64,000 bases of DNA from Austropuccinia psidii. Its lineage: Eukaryota > Basidiomycota > Pucciniomycetes > Pucciniales > Sphaerophragmiaceae. The translations under genes and the position numbers were made by a program. Of the stretch, positions 46,187 through 58,365 are shown piece by piece. The DNA lies in NCBI GenBank assembly GCA_023105745.1, contig JALGQZ010000012.1:46800535-46864534 (forward strand). The letters run 5' to 3'. Each line of letters begins with the position of its first letter. Within the stretch, counting starts at the first letter, position 1. A model generated the notes under the pieces. The model saw only the letters and a program-made list of their open reading frames with translations. It did not search any database and was not told the origin of the DNA.

Positions 46187-48176
46187 TGTGATATTCCATA
46201 CCATTTTTTTTCACCAGGCTCAAGCTCATAGTACCCCATAACAGCAGTAAATCTAGCCTACAGGCAGACTTACACTCAAATTTTACACCAAAAGGTTAAT
46301 TGTACAGCAAGAAGCTGGATTTAACTCAGAAAACCATGGCACAGGCACCAAAGGGTAGTGTATGTGTTTAAATAAATTATTCAATTTCATTATTCATATG
46401 TAAAACTCAAGTTACATATAGTAAACTAGTTACAACAAACAAGGTACCACCCTTTAAATTACACACCCCACCCAGCTTTACACCCCATTATAGCCACAGG
46501 ACTCATGCAGCAATAAAGGACACCTGCATGAATTACACAGAAACCTAGCACTCAACATAGAGAAGTCACAAGATGCAAAGCTAAAACCCATGGAATTCCT
46601 GCAAGTCATTTACAACACAGCCACAGGAGTACCTTATCTTATATCCACAGTATCCCCACTTAAAACCTTAAAACAGAATCATAATTGCTTACACAACTAA
46701 TCACCTCATGCAAACCAAAGCTAGTTAAAACAGGCTGCATGCAGTACACAATTTTAATTAAATCTCAACCACATGACTATGCACAGCATGTGTCAAACTC
46801 AAAAATCACATCATCTCATACATAACAGTAAAATTCACCAGTGCAATAAATAATCACCTGACTTTATTTTAAAGTTCAAAACAAAGAAAAACAACCATGA
46901 CACCTGCATAAATTACACAGCCCCTTCTATCAAGCCTAAAATATGACATATGCAGAGAAAATAAAAGGTCATCATGTGATACTGCACCCACTAACAGCAT
47001 ATCATGTGACAGAAAAGAGGCTGTGCACAAGAAAAATCCTCAGCCAAAATGAAATCACCTCATGCATGCAAGTAAAACCCAAGAATATCACATCATAATT
47101 AGTTCACCAAAAAAAAACCATCATGTGACGAATGAAGGCTGTGCAGAAAGAAAATTATCACCAAACCTTAAATCACCTGACCCATGCAAGAAACGTCCTC
47201 ATCAAAAACAGAGTCACATGATGAAATCAAGAGGAATTAAAGTGGAAAAAGACAGCTCCCATGGAGGGCCCTCTAGGCTCCCAAAAGGTATAAATAGAGG
47301 GGCTCTCTCCCCCAAATTTCATAATTCCCCCCCATGAAAATTATATCCCCTGCACATTGCAAGCACAGGAATAATTCATCCCTCACCTGGGAGGTAGTCC
47401 AGTATATTATAGTAAAAATTACTTGCCCAGTAGCTAAAGCTCAGTGGAAGTATAGTGTTGAAGATTACCCAGTAGCTAAGCTCAGTGGAATCTTATTATT
47501 ATGAAAATAAAAATAAAAATTATCCAGTACCCAATATTAGGGTTACTACTCTATTAAAATACTTTATCCAGTAAAATTAACACCATTATCAAGACTTAAA
47601 AAAAACTTACCCCTTTAAAAATCCAATATCAAAGAACCTTACCTCTTAAATTTAACAAATAAAATTATATTTTATTATTAACCACTCTTAAAAAATAATA
47701 ACAAACCTTTAAAAAAAATTATTTTACTCTATTATAATTATACCTTAACAAAATTACCTTTGTCAACACCCATCAAATTTTTCTCAAAAGAATTGAATAA
47801 CTCATCTTACCAAAGTTTTCTCACCAAGAAGAAACCACTCACCTCAATTTAACCAAAAAAAATAAAATTAAACAGAAAAGTATTTCATTAAAATCTCAAA
47901 TTACCAAAATTACTGACAGTATTTTTCATATTATTTATTGAATAGGTCTGATCTGAGACTTCTGAATTTTGTCTTCTGCAGTTGTAAAGCCACTTACTAA
48001 TTTTATTTTGGTTTTTGAGCTCCAAGGAAGATTTTGTTCAGTATTTTAGGAGGGGCAGGCAATACACCCTTGCCACCCTTGGTTACAGGAGTTATTAGCA
48101 ATTCAAAACCAGTTACCTGTGATTTTCCCCTTCAGGTACTGCCTCATTTTAATCCCACACAAGAGGAGTTCCCACA
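46187..48176 (+). repeat. 3' LTR of element E (1990 bp)
   Basis: TGTGATATTCC ... GTTCCCACA; matches the 5' LTR. ACAC at 48177-48180 completes the target duplication. It has a TATAAATAG box at 47289-47297. Confidence 0.93.
47289..47297 (+). promoter_or_regulatory. TATA box in 3' LTR of element E
   Basis: TATAAATAG, about 1.1 kb into the LTR, followed by GC-richer GGGGCTCTCTCCCCC. Confidence 0.55.
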
Positions 48177-48180
48177 ACAC

Positions 48181-48992
48181 TCAATAGTGGACAGTTATTA
48201 TGGTGTTCAGGATCCCACCAGTTTCAAGAGAGAGATACTGTCACAGCCACCATCAGGGGTAAGGGTATTCAACCTTAAACCCACTTAAGCACATGAAACC
48301 AGAAAATCCATTATTTAAATCAGGAATCAGTTTGAGAAAAGTTGCTTGCTGAAACATGATTACAGCTGAGTTCTTCAATAAAGCCTGTCAATACTTTTAC
48401 AGTATGGATATTCCCAAATACAGTTTGGATTCACACGAATGAAACTGTATTCCCACCCAACTTCACCACACCTCTTGTACAGACCCTGTACGGCCATACA
48501 GGGGCTGTATCATTTAAATTAATTCAAATCAAGATTCCTTCCAATAAATTTCACTTTTTGGATCATGGCTGGTGGATTCTCACATATACCAGCCCCTCTT
48601 TCTCCCTCTTGGTACTTTTTCCCCAGCTAATTAATATAGTTGATTTATTATTCAGTAAATATTCTTACTCTTATTTTTGGGTATCATATTTATTTGTATT
48701 AAGTTAGTATATGCATTTCTTCTTTTACTGTACAGTATGAGCTGTGGTGGCCATATCCTTATTAATCCTTCTCTTTCTTTCTGAAAGTTTGAAACATTAG
48801 ACTTGGACTTGTCTGTGGCTGGCGCTTTTATGTCTTAATCTTATTCTTTGTTGCTGCTTTTTTTATATTTCTTTATTTAGCAATTTTATCTTATTACACT
48901 TGTAAGTGTATTTCATCTTACCATATCCTGAGCCCTCCATAAGTGAGTCCCAGTTTACTGAGTGTCAGGCCCTCTTCACTTGGAAGAGCCCC
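48181..48992. other. Right flank of element E, no gene recognised
   Basis: No supported frame. Around 48475-48512 there are palindrome-like copies of TACAG.CCCTGTA and CATACAGGGGCTGTAT. Confidence 0.4.
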
Positions 48993-50535
48993 TGTGGCAT
49001 TGTGTCTGGTGTAGTGCAGCACCTAGTCCTTCTCCAAAAGCATCAATTTAAAGCTTCAAAGGTAGTTTCCAAGCTGGCATTAGAAGAAATGGGGCATTGT
49101 GGGGGAATTTTCCAATTCCTCATATGCTTTGGCCCTTTCCTCAGTCATTTCATAGACTTTTTGTTGGTTACAGAGCTTATACAAGGATTTGGAAATTCTT
49201 GAAAAGTCTTTTATATGCTGTCTGTAATAACCATAAAGTCATAGAAATGATTGCATTTCTTTTTTGGTTTGGGAAATTTGTTTTGATAGTACTTCTGCTA
49301 CTTTATTTGTGTATATTCCAAAACTTAGTCCAGATACAACATGTCCCAGTGCTTTTGGTTCACTATATACAAAATGAAATTTTTTCAAGGGAATTTTCAT
49401 ATTTACTTGCACTATCTTTTGTAAGAATCATTCTAGTCTTCTCAAGTGTTTTTCCCAGGTTTCTGAGCAAACTATTATATAATCAATGTAAATAATTAAC
49501 CATCCTTCTGACAATTCTTCAGGAAATATGGTATTCATCATCCTTTGAAAGTGGAAAGGTTCCTTTTTCATACCAAATGGCATTATTAAATATTCATATA
49601 TTCCAAAGTGGACTATTATCCTCAGTTTTTCCTTGGAATTGTCTGTCAAGAAATTTTGGTTAAAACCCTTCAGAGAATCCATGGCTGTAATGAACTTAGC
49701 CTGTGACAATTGTGTGAATGTCTCATAGATTCTGGGTATTGGATATCTGTCAGGGATAGTATAGGTACTTAAAGCTTGAAATTCCCCTACCATTCTTTAT
49801 TTTCCATTGTTCCAAGTTATAACAACAGGTGTAGTGACTTCTAACTGTTCATTATGCCCTACTTTACTTTACACCCCAAGGTCCATTAATTCCTGAATGT
49901 GTACCTTTAAGGCTTTTGTAGCTCTTGGCCTAGCTGGGTAGGCTGGTCTTCTTAACATTGGTGGATAAGGTTTTCCCACATTAATAATGATTTTGACCTC
50001 ATTTCCAATTATAGAACCTAGTGGCTCTTTGGCAGTTGCAAAGGCACTTTTGTATTTAAATAAGAGATCAATCAATCTTTCTTCCATTTTCTCTGTTAAC
50101 TCTTGACTTGATTCTGCCTTTATAAGTTGTTCACTTATGAATGAATGTCCTTTTGGGATTGTCTCTTGATTTTTATAACAGTAATTTGTTTTTTATTGTT
50201 TAAAAAACCAAATTTCTGTCTTTTATGGTCTCCTATGGTAAAATATCTGTCTTTCTCATCAGAGTTATCTGTACCATAAATTGACAAGTAATAATTTCCT
50301 AGTATGAAATGGTTACTAGTACAGCTTCCCATTATTACAAACTCTACTTTCACTTTTATAGATTGGGAAGGGTGAGGAAAAATTAGTGTCAAGTCAATTA
50401 TTCCAAGGGGCTTCATGCTTTCACTTGCACTACTAGATTTAACACCCTGTATTGATATAACCTTTTCTTCCCAATCTGGTATATTTTTTTTAAATAACTC
50501 TTACCAACACAGGTGCAGTATGCTCCTGTGTCCAA
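48993..50535 (-). pseudogene. pol: protease-RT fragment of element F
   Basis: The protease keeps an intact [12 protein letters not shown] near 50525, unlike elements A and C. The post-protease linker is at 50416-50135, the RT N-terminal part at 50087-49869 (AYPARPRATKALKVHIQELM), and the RT core at 49793-49428. The catalytic motif is YIDY (IIYIDYIIVCSE) instead of YIDD, so the second Asp is lost. RNase H is only partly present and ends near 48993 at the position of DACGEGLG in element A. Confidence 0.8.
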
Positions 50536-50559
50536 GCTTACTTTTGCATCTTTTTTTTC

Positions 50560-52050
50560 AGCCATGAAAATGCTTATACTTTACTTTCCAGCTATATATC
50601 CCATTCCTTTTTAAGGTATGGCTCTATGCAGTTTGGCATTTTGTATGTTTGTGAGGCTTGTATTGGATATTCCAACTTGGGGTAAGTTTGAATTTACATC
50701 TAGTACTTCATATATTAAATGAATATTATTAATGTGTGCCTTAATTGTATTGACTTCCTCACTTTCAGAAGCTTCTGACTCTTCAGCCTCTTTTTCAGAA
50801 TCAGATTTATCTTGTTTATAATCATTGTCTTCTGTTTCCACAATTTCACTAATTTTTCCCTTTTTAGGCAATTATTGTATAACTGTCCAATACCACCAAA
50901 TTTATGGAATTTTCTTTGCTCATTAGTGTTGGTTGTACTTGGTTTGAAAGGTTCTCTTGGTTTATCTTTTTTAGTAAATGGTTCATTTGGACTTTTCATA
51001 TCCAATTTTTTCCATGTTCTGCCAATTGTTGTTCTTTTCACTATGTTTCTAGTGCATTGATGTATGACTCTGTGGAACATGGCTCTATGCACCTGCTTCT
51101 CAGGGCATGGTCCAGCTCTCCTCCAAATTTTTTGACTATCTTCATATGCACCATTTTCTGTTACATTTCTGGATACAGTACATTTAATCTTTCAGCTTGT
51201 TTTAAGAACCAACTCAAACACTTATCCTCATCTGGGTCAAAGAAGAAATTTTAAAATGAATTTTCTATTTTGTAACTCCTGGCATCATTTTCCAACTTGG
51301 TTATTATCTACCTTTTCCACCAAGGCTAGGTATATCTGCCATTTGTTTGTCTTATGCAATGATACCATCTTTTTGCATATTTTTCAAATAATGAATGTAG
51401 CCTTGCAGTGACTAATTCATCTGGTATGGAAAAATCCTCTTGTAAAATATAAATTGTTTCAATAAATGACATTTGTCCATATTCACCTTCACCTATAAAT
51501 GTTGGCCATTCTTTTAATTGAGGTGCTTCCTTCATTAAGACTTGGTTATTGTCTTGATGGCTCAAGTCTGTTATGAACGGATTTTTTATACCCTCTTTTT
51601 GCTCAACAGGACTTCTTATTGGAGAACATGGGGTTGATAACTTGGGCATATTTAAGTTAGCCTCATTTATTTTATCCATTTTCTCACTGATAAGTCTTCC
51701 TTTACTTTTAATGTCATATTTAATATTCATTATTGCTTGATCATTATTTCCTACATTGCCTAGAGGTAATTTTCAATGTGATGAAGTCTTTTCTTCAAAT
51801 GTTTCAACAGAAATACTTAATGTGTTCAATTTTTCTGTCATATTGTCAATACTCACTTCAAAATTGATTTTCAAAGTCATTTATTTGATATCTCCTATGT
51901 ATTTAGAAAATTCCTGTTGTCCTTGCATCAGTTTCTGAGTATTTTCAATTAAGAGTTTTGGTTTATTTATTTTCAACCATAAATTTAATGTTTTTCATTT
52001 CTTTTTCATTTTGTACAAGAATTTGTGTTAAAGATAATAAGCTACTGTTT
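50560..52050 (-). pseudogene. gag: gag of element F
   Basis: The capsid-like part lies in 51730-51326 (LKEWPTFIGEGEYGQMSFIE). Further pieces follow at 51255-51060 and 51090-50715. The zinc knuckle is destroyed: KFHKFGGIGQLYNNC keeps only the last Cys, with both CX2C cysteines turned to Phe and His to Gln. The acidic tail is at 50871-50611. Many frameshifts and stops are present, for example near 51735 and 51250. Confidence 0.75.
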
Positions 52051-52055
52051 ATAGC

Positions 52056-52912
52056 TTTCCTGACAATCCCAGGAGATTATGGAGCAGCATCAAGAAGGGT
52101 GGAAGATTTGGATTGGAAGCTCCTGTTGATAAACCCCCCACGTCTGGTCACTCCAATTGTGAGCTGATTGGTCATAAAACTGATGTGTTACTGACTTCTA
52201 TGGTTTCTTTTCTTCTTCTTCAGTGACTGGCTCCAGGATGAGAGGTGTCCAACAATGGAATAATACCAGCAGTTCCTGGGCCAACATTGGAGGATCCATT
52301 CACCCCCAAGGAAATCCCATTGGAGTGGCCCCAGAGGTTCCCATTTTGGTCACCAGAAAAGATGGGAAACTTGGAAAATCAAAGAGAAATTTGGTGGTTC
52401 AAGATGAAATTGATACTGATGCTGAAGGTAGTGATGAGCTTTATGGAGAAGAGCTTGAAATGACTACCCCAATCCAGAAAAGAAGAATCCAATCCCCTTC
52501 ACAATACCCAGTCCAAGCCAATACCACCAATCATGAAGTGATCAGGTCCCCCCAACCACCTCAACTTTCAATTAGATCCCCAACCAGGCCATCCACACTT
52601 GCCTCTACCTCTACCAGTATCCAACCACCTGTGGCCAGAACTTCCAGAGAACCAATGTCTACAGAACCTGAATCAATCTTTGAAACCTGTCACCGCTGGA
52701 ATATAACTGGAAACTTCACTGATCAGAAAAAGGTGAACAAGAAGGTGGTCACATCCTTATTTGCTGAAGTTGATGCTTTGACTGAGGTGTTTGTTGATAA
52801 GGCTATGAATAGTGCTATTCCAGGGGAGCCCACTATTGCTTTGGCCAAGGAGGCAGTTGCTTATGAAGATGCAATGATTGTTAAGCTTAGAGAAGCCTTG
52901 AAGAGATTTTGA
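52056..52912 (+). CDS. Dispersed two-exon protein gene copy (5' truncated), function unknown
   Basis: Exon 1 remnant runs to 52158 (RLWSSIKKGGRFGLEAPVDK, then PPTSGHSN), with donor GTGAGC at 52159 and acceptor CTTCTTCAG at 52215-52223. Exon 2 from 52224 joins in frame and runs to TGA at 52910-52912. It matches the 25396-26085 copy: LWS...FG...PV...PT before the intron; W(A/T)N(I/V)GG, EVPI, DAEGSDE..GEE after it. A Ser/Pro-rich linker follows, then a helical C-terminal domain (TSLFAEVDALTEVFVDKAMN, AKEAVAYEDAMIVKLREAL). Exon 2 is open over its full length (229 codons). The 5' part was lost at the junction with element F. A TGA in the exon-intron reading frame is not seen. Confidence 0.65.
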
Positions 52913-53192
52913 TGAGGATTATCTGTAGCTGGTCTTTACCATTACTAGTGTTTTGCTCTTTGATTATTGAATGAATTGACTCCCCAAACATGATATGGGA
53001 TTGATGACTACTGCTTTTGAAACAAGAAATAAAAATAAATCATACAAGTAAAAGAAAATGAAATGAATTAAAAATAAAGAAAGAATTGAGAGAAAAAGAG
53101 AGTAAAGAAAACTTCTGAGGATTGATCTTCTTGTGATGAGCTGCATGATTTTGGCCATAATTCTCCTGAAAAGATAAAAACAAACATTTGAT
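52913..53192. other. Noncoding spacer
   Basis: AT-rich, no gene recognised, between the dispersed gene copy and the chromovirus 3' region. Confidence 0.4.
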
Positions 53193-53624
53193 GCTCACAG
53201 AGTGGCCAAGGTGTTGCTTTACAAGAAGTAGAACCCTCAGAGATGCATACCAGGAAATGGAACTTACTTTCATAACTTCCACTCCCCACTAAGCATCATG
53301 ACAGAATAGAAAACTTTGCCATAAATTAATTTGAGTTAAAGAAAGTCTTGAATAATATTGAATGGCTTAACTTGAAATAATAATTGTGAAAGAAAGAAAA
53401 AGAATAAAAAGGAAAGAGGGAATTTGGCCATATCTTGATGAAAGGTCCAAATTTGGGGGTATTGATGTTGCAAGGCCTTCTAAACCTGTCCAAAGAAATT
53501 GACAAGTGCTCACAAAGTGGCCAAGGTGATGCTTACAACATATTTGGGTAGAATACCCCCTCAAAGGTGCATGCCAGTAGAGGAACTTACTCTCATAAAC
53601 TCCAATCCCCATCAAGCACCATAA
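53193..53624 (-). repeat. Direct repeat pair downstream of the chromovirus integrase
   Basis: 53193-53301 and 53507-53624 are diverged direct repeats (TGCTCACA(G/A)AGTGGCCAAGG ... GGAACTTACT(T/C)TCATAA ... CCCCA(C/T)(T/C)AAGCA(T/C)CAT). On the minus strand each contains GGGGA(G/T)TGGA(A/G)(G/T)TTATGA. They may be duplicated 3' untranslated or LTR-edge sequence of element G. Confidence 0.6.
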
Positions 53625-53625
53625 T

Positions 53626-54642
53626 TCAAACTCTTGAGGCATTTGGGCCAGGCTTGTCTGGATACAAAGTGTGAGCAGCCTTGAAAAGGTCTTGGGAGTT
53701 CTTAGGGTTGGAAGCTGGCTTCCAAGTTGCTCTTTCTGGGTCTTCATTGAATCCTTTCCACTCCACTAGATACCATAATGTACCTCTCTTGAGTTTTGAG
53801 TCCAGAACCTGAGCCACTTCCCATTCTTCTTGCTCTTCCACTATTACTGGTGGTGGTGGCAATTGATTTCAATTTGGGATAGCTGATTGATTCACTGGTT
53901 CTAACAAAGACACATGGAAGACAGGGTGAAGTTACTTCCATTTTTGAGGCAACTTGAGGTGATATGCATGGCTGCCAATCTTCTTGAGAACTTCAAAGGG
54001 TCCCAACCATCTTTCTGAAAGTTTCTTAGTGGGTCTTGCTGTCTTGATGTTCTTGGAAGCTAGCCATACTTTGTCCCCAGGTTGGAAATCAGGTGTAATT
54101 GCTCTATTTCTATCTGCATACTTCTTAAAACACTTTATTTCTGACTCTAATTCTTCTTTTAGAACTTGCTGTACTGATTAGATTTTTGTTGATAACTTTC
54201 CAGCAGGTGTATCTTGAGAAATGTGAATTGAGTCAAAGCTGGCATTTCTTCCATAAATGGTGAAAAATGGTGACTGTTTTGTTGATGAATGTTCTGCATT
54301 ATTATAGGCAAATTCAGCCAGAGGGAGCCAGGTGTGCCAGTCATCTTGATGGTAACTGACATACATCCAAAGATACTGTTCTAGAATGGGATTTACCCTC
54401 TCTGCCTATCCATCTGTTTCAGGGTGAAAGGCAGTTGAAAGATCTCTTGATATCATGAGCTGCTGACACAATTGAGTCCAAAATAATGAAACAAATAATG
54501 AACCTCTATCACTAACAATACTAATTGGAAGACCATTTTTGGAAAATACATTACTAATAAAGAGTTGAGCTAAGTCCAAAGTAGTGACTGTTGAATAAGT
54601 TGGAATAAATATTGCCATTTTTGAGAATCTGTCTACAACTAC
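53626..54642 (-). pseudogene. Element G: chromovirus integrase and chromodomain remnant
   Basis: One minus-strand frame contains VVVDRFSKMAIFIPTYS, IVSDRGSLFVSLFW (catalytic Asp), AFHPETDG (stop) [10 protein letters not shown] (catalytic Glu), [20 protein letters not shown] and the GPF module (KLSERWLGPFEVLKKIGSHA). It ends with a chromodomain (EEWEVAQVLDSKLKRGTLWY, LVEWKGFNEDPERATWKPAS). In-frame stops lie near 54403, 54176, 53930 and 53868. The chromodomain, which targets integration to chromatin, is itself uninterrupted. The N-terminal side is cut at 54642 by the LTR of element H. The rest should lie to the right of the window. Confidence 0.9.
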
Positions 54643-56838
54643 TGTGGGAACTCCTCTGTGTGTGGGATAAAATGAGGCAGTACCTGGAAGGGGAAATTAC
54701 AAGAAAACAGTTTTGAATTGCTGTTTGAGACTTGTAACCCTTGCTCTGCTTGTGTGCTAGAATAATCTAGACTGCCCTTCCTAATATGCTAAGTTATCTT
54801 TAATGAGTTCACCAAATCAACTTTATTATTGATAGTGGCTTGATCAGAAAATATTTTACTCAACAATCTCTAATCAGACTTTGCTCTACTTAAAACAATG
54901 GTTAGTTAAAACCTTAATAAATAAATACTTTTTAAAACTTCCAGAAAATCTGGTTGGATTACACCAAAATAATTTTACAAAAGATAATAAATTAAATAAA
55001 TAAAAAAAAGAATAAGACACTTCTTACTATTAAACAATCCAAAAAAAACCCTTATATATATATATTTTGTGTTTTTTAAGTGAAATAGTACAGACAGTTA
55101 CAATATAAGAGAGAAATAAATAGCACGTGATATCACTTATAACAGAATATGATTCTTAAGGGAAAAACAACTTGAAATATATTCAGGTAAAATAAGTTAA
55201 ATTGACTGGGTGTTGAGCTATATATATAACCTAAAAAAAATCAACTACTATAGTATAATATGTGATATGTTTGTGAGATTATAAAAAAAATAATAAATTT
55301 ATAGCTTATTATTTAAACAAACTCTTTGGTCTCATACAATGGTAAGCTGTTGGTTTTGAACTATATAATGGTAGAATAGGAGTAGTATGAATTTAATGTA
55401 AAATTATTAATTTGGTGATAGTTCAGGACTGAAAGAAATATATTTCCAGTACAATGTGAAAATTGTTACTTATAACTTCTGAATGGATAGGTGATTAATG
55501 TGAATAGGAATGTGAAAATGTTGTTGTTTATGTTGAATAATTTAGTTGAGGTTGTTTATGAGTTTTATTTTAGTTTTCTATGTATCTTGATGAAATTGAA
55601 TTAATTTAAGGGGTCCTACTTTAGCTTAAAAGTAGTAAAATTACTTTGAAAAATTCAGGTTTTATTTTAAAATCTGAGAAAACTACTTTAAAGTGATGGT
55701 TTTATTTTAAAACTCTCTAAAAATTACTTTTAAGGTTTAATCACTAAACTCCAGAGATTCCTTACTCTTGAGCTTCAAGTGTTAAGATCCTAATTATTAT
55801 GATTACTAGTCTGCCTGCTAGTGAGGGATGAATTAAAATCTTTTCACACTATTGGTTCTCTTGATCTATGTTAAAAACAAACCTCAATTACTAAGCTTAA
55901 TTTATCAAACAATTTTCTAATTTAACCTCTTAGATAAGGTATTTGGAAAAAATAAGTAGAAGTTACAATTTCCAGATGGGAAAAGGTCTGGAGAGGAAAA
56001 AAGTTTGACTATTTATATTCTTTAGGGGGAATACGGTTAGGGTTTAGGGTTTTCACAAACTGTTTCATGCATATGCATATGAATACTAGCTCTTCTTCAA
56101 TTTCCCCTAGATTACTAAGCATTGTATAAACCCATAGCTAATTTAATACCACCAAGATAAGGTTTTATACCTTCACTCCACTCATCACTCTTGTCACCCT
56201 CTACACTATACAACCTTAATTAAATTTTTTCTTCCTAATAATAATCAGCACTACTAATCAACTCAATAATTTACACCATTAAATTTTAAAGCAATTCCCT
56301 TCCACTATCATCATCTCAATGGAATACCTAAAATAATCCACACTACTACTATTCTATATTGAAAAAGAGAATGACATCAAAATAAAATAAATATAAGTTC
56401 ACTAACTCAGAATAATAATATTTCTTTTAAATTTAAATAGAGCTCATCTCAATACTCTTCTTAACAAAAGCAACTTAATAAGGCTTCCTCAAAATATTTT
56501 GAATTAAAAACAACCACAACTGCACAATTTCCACCAATAAGGGAAATTAATTCCCATGTAATACTACAATAATACAGCTCTCATAATTTATATCATTATT
56601 TCTTTTTTTGTTGAAAAATTTACACAAAATGAGAATCCAAAAATTAAATAAGGGATTTTTCTTTTCTTGAATTCAAATATTCAGTAAATCAGTAGAATAC
56701 TGACTTGACTTGTTTTGTTTTGGTTTTTTTTATAGAATATGAGTTTTTAAGGTTACACAATCAGGTTCTTTGGATTATGATGTTGATTTCTTTTTTTTAT
56801 ATTGGTCCATTAAGCTAAACTGGTATAGGTATACCACA
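54643..56838 (-). repeat. 3' LTR of element H (2196 bp)
   Basis: Read on the minus strand it starts TGTGGTATACCTATACC after a polypurine tract and ends GTACTGCCTCATTTTATCCC ... GAGGAGTTCCCACA. Both ends match the LTRs of element E, while the middle is strongly diverged. It abuts VVVDRFSKM of the chromovirus integrase. Confidence 0.82.
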
Positions 56839-56854
56839 TCCCCCTCTCCATTTA
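56839..56854 (-). promoter_or_regulatory. 3' polypurine tract of element H
   Basis: TAAATGGAGAGGGGGA, identical to element E, preceded by GGAATGCTGGGGACCGCAT-like sequence where element E has GGAATGCTGGCGACAGAAT. Confidence 0.85.
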
Positions 56855-57045
56855 ATGCGGTCCCCAGCATTTCCAGTGATGCTTAAGGGACAAATCCCTT
56901 TCTTTGCTACTTTTCTTCCTTCATCCACACCTTCCTCCTTCCAAAATGACAACACAAAAAAAATCCTGTAATATTTAATTGAACTCCCATGAAACATTTT
57001 ATTTTTGCTCTTTATATTGATTTTGAATCTCCATTTTGTCTTCAT

Positions 57046-58365
57046 TAAGGTATCAATCTTGAATTTTTATTTTTATTTATTAATGTTTTTTATGTATATT
57101 TTTTTTCCTGAGTGATGAGGGATACATTACCTCTCCATTCAATAAAAAAAATACTTTTACATAATGATTTTTTTTTTACTTTTTATTCAAAAAATATGTG
57201 TATAAAAGAATACCTGTATGAAATTTAATAATGAAATTTTCTCAACTAACTACACAAACAAAGACCCAAGATTAAAATTAATTGAAGGGCCAATTTCCCC
57301 CAAAAACTTAAAATCATAAGGAGTGGTGAAAAGAAATAAGTGCCACCCCTTATTTTTTATAATAATATCATTATTACTCCTTGAGGGACAATTTCCCTCT
57401 CCATTTGATTTTTTTTAACTACTCATTATTCTTCACTGATAAAATAATCTCCCAAGACTCTCCATAAGAGAAAGAACATATTGGTACAGTTTAAGGCCTT
57501 ATTGAGGACCTTGAATTTAGTCCTGAGACTATTATTAAGATGAAATATATTGATGAGGCAGTTTAAAGTCATACTCAGGACCTTGGCTTTAGTCCTCAGA
57601 CTGAAATTAGTATAAATTATGTATATTTAGGCAGTTTAAGGTCATACTCAGGACCTTTATGTACTAGTTTTTTTTAATTTATATCTCAATCTATATACTA
57701 GTAAATCTCAGTATATCCTTTGGACATATTCCTATTATGTGAGTATGTCTTAGCCAATCAACTCAAAATTTAACATAAGATCACAGCCAACATAATATAC
57801 AGGACCATAAAAATTAAATAAATCAAAAGATAAAATACTACAAATAATAAAATACCAATAGAGATAACAAAAATAATTATAAAATATATGTGAAATAAAG
57901 ATATATCTAAAAGAAACGGGATTAATGCATCCCTTATTTATATATTTTTATCATGTTTTTTTTTTATTTTTTTGTTAAGTATACTCATTGATACTAAATT
58001 TATTACTTGTAAATATTCATCTTATATAAATATTCCTCAGCAAATTAATCTTAGATTTTGGATTAAGATCAAAAACATAAAAAGAAATTAATAATAATAA
58101 TAATAAACAAAAATAACAAGGAAATAATTATAATAAAAAAAAAGTGAATTAATTAGCGAATTCCTCCATAGTACAAGTATCCTCTGTTTTTAAAATCAAC
58201 TTTTCTCTATTTGATAATATTATTATTTTACTTAAAGTTTCAATTGTTTTTTTTAAGTTTTTTTATATAAATTATTATTATTATTTTCTAATATGAACAT
58301 ATATCTTTTTTTACTCTTATCTTATTAATTTTTTATTATTTCATCTATAATATAAGTAAGGACTG
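57046..58365 (-). other. Internal noncoding region of element H with polypurine-like copies
   Basis: No gene recognised. AATGGAGAGGTAATGTATCC (57115-57137) and AAATGGAGAGGGAAATTG (57387-57406) resemble the 3' tract. 57290-57365 matches the conserved block of element E (ATAAAAAATAAGGGGTGG). RT and integrase expected here are absent. Confidence 0.55.
57486..57657 (-). repeat. Three hairpin units (element H)
   Basis: Same unit type as in elements B and E. 57638-57657 has a perfect stem AAGGTC/GACCTT next to GCAGTTTAAGG. Units near 57486 and 57559 have one mismatch each. Confidence 0.7.

Larger units (their letters stand above)
26909..48176 (+). mobile_element. Element E: complete 21.3-kb family-2 Ty3/gypsy retrotransposon
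   Basis: Two nearly identical LTRs (26909-28897 and 46187-48176) in direct orientation enclose gag, protease, two accessory domains, about 8.7 kb of mostly noncoding DNA, then RT-RNase H-integrase and a polypurine tract. ACAC is present on both outer flanks (26905-26908 and 48177-48180), a 4-bp target duplication. By eye the LTRs differ at about 50 positions of 1990 (roughly 2.5%). All essential coding blocks are present but carry stops and frameshifts. The unusual length is due to the central region and the 2-kb LTRs. Confidence 0.92.
48993..52052 (-). mobile_element. Element F: internal gag-pol fragment, family 1
   Basis: Read on the minus strand it aligns with element A from gag (coiled-coil part, about 52050) through protease and RT to the start of RNase H (about 48993). 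No LTR is attached at either side. Both breakpoints are abrupt; the right one joins exon 1 of the dispersed gene copy. Confidence 0.85.
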
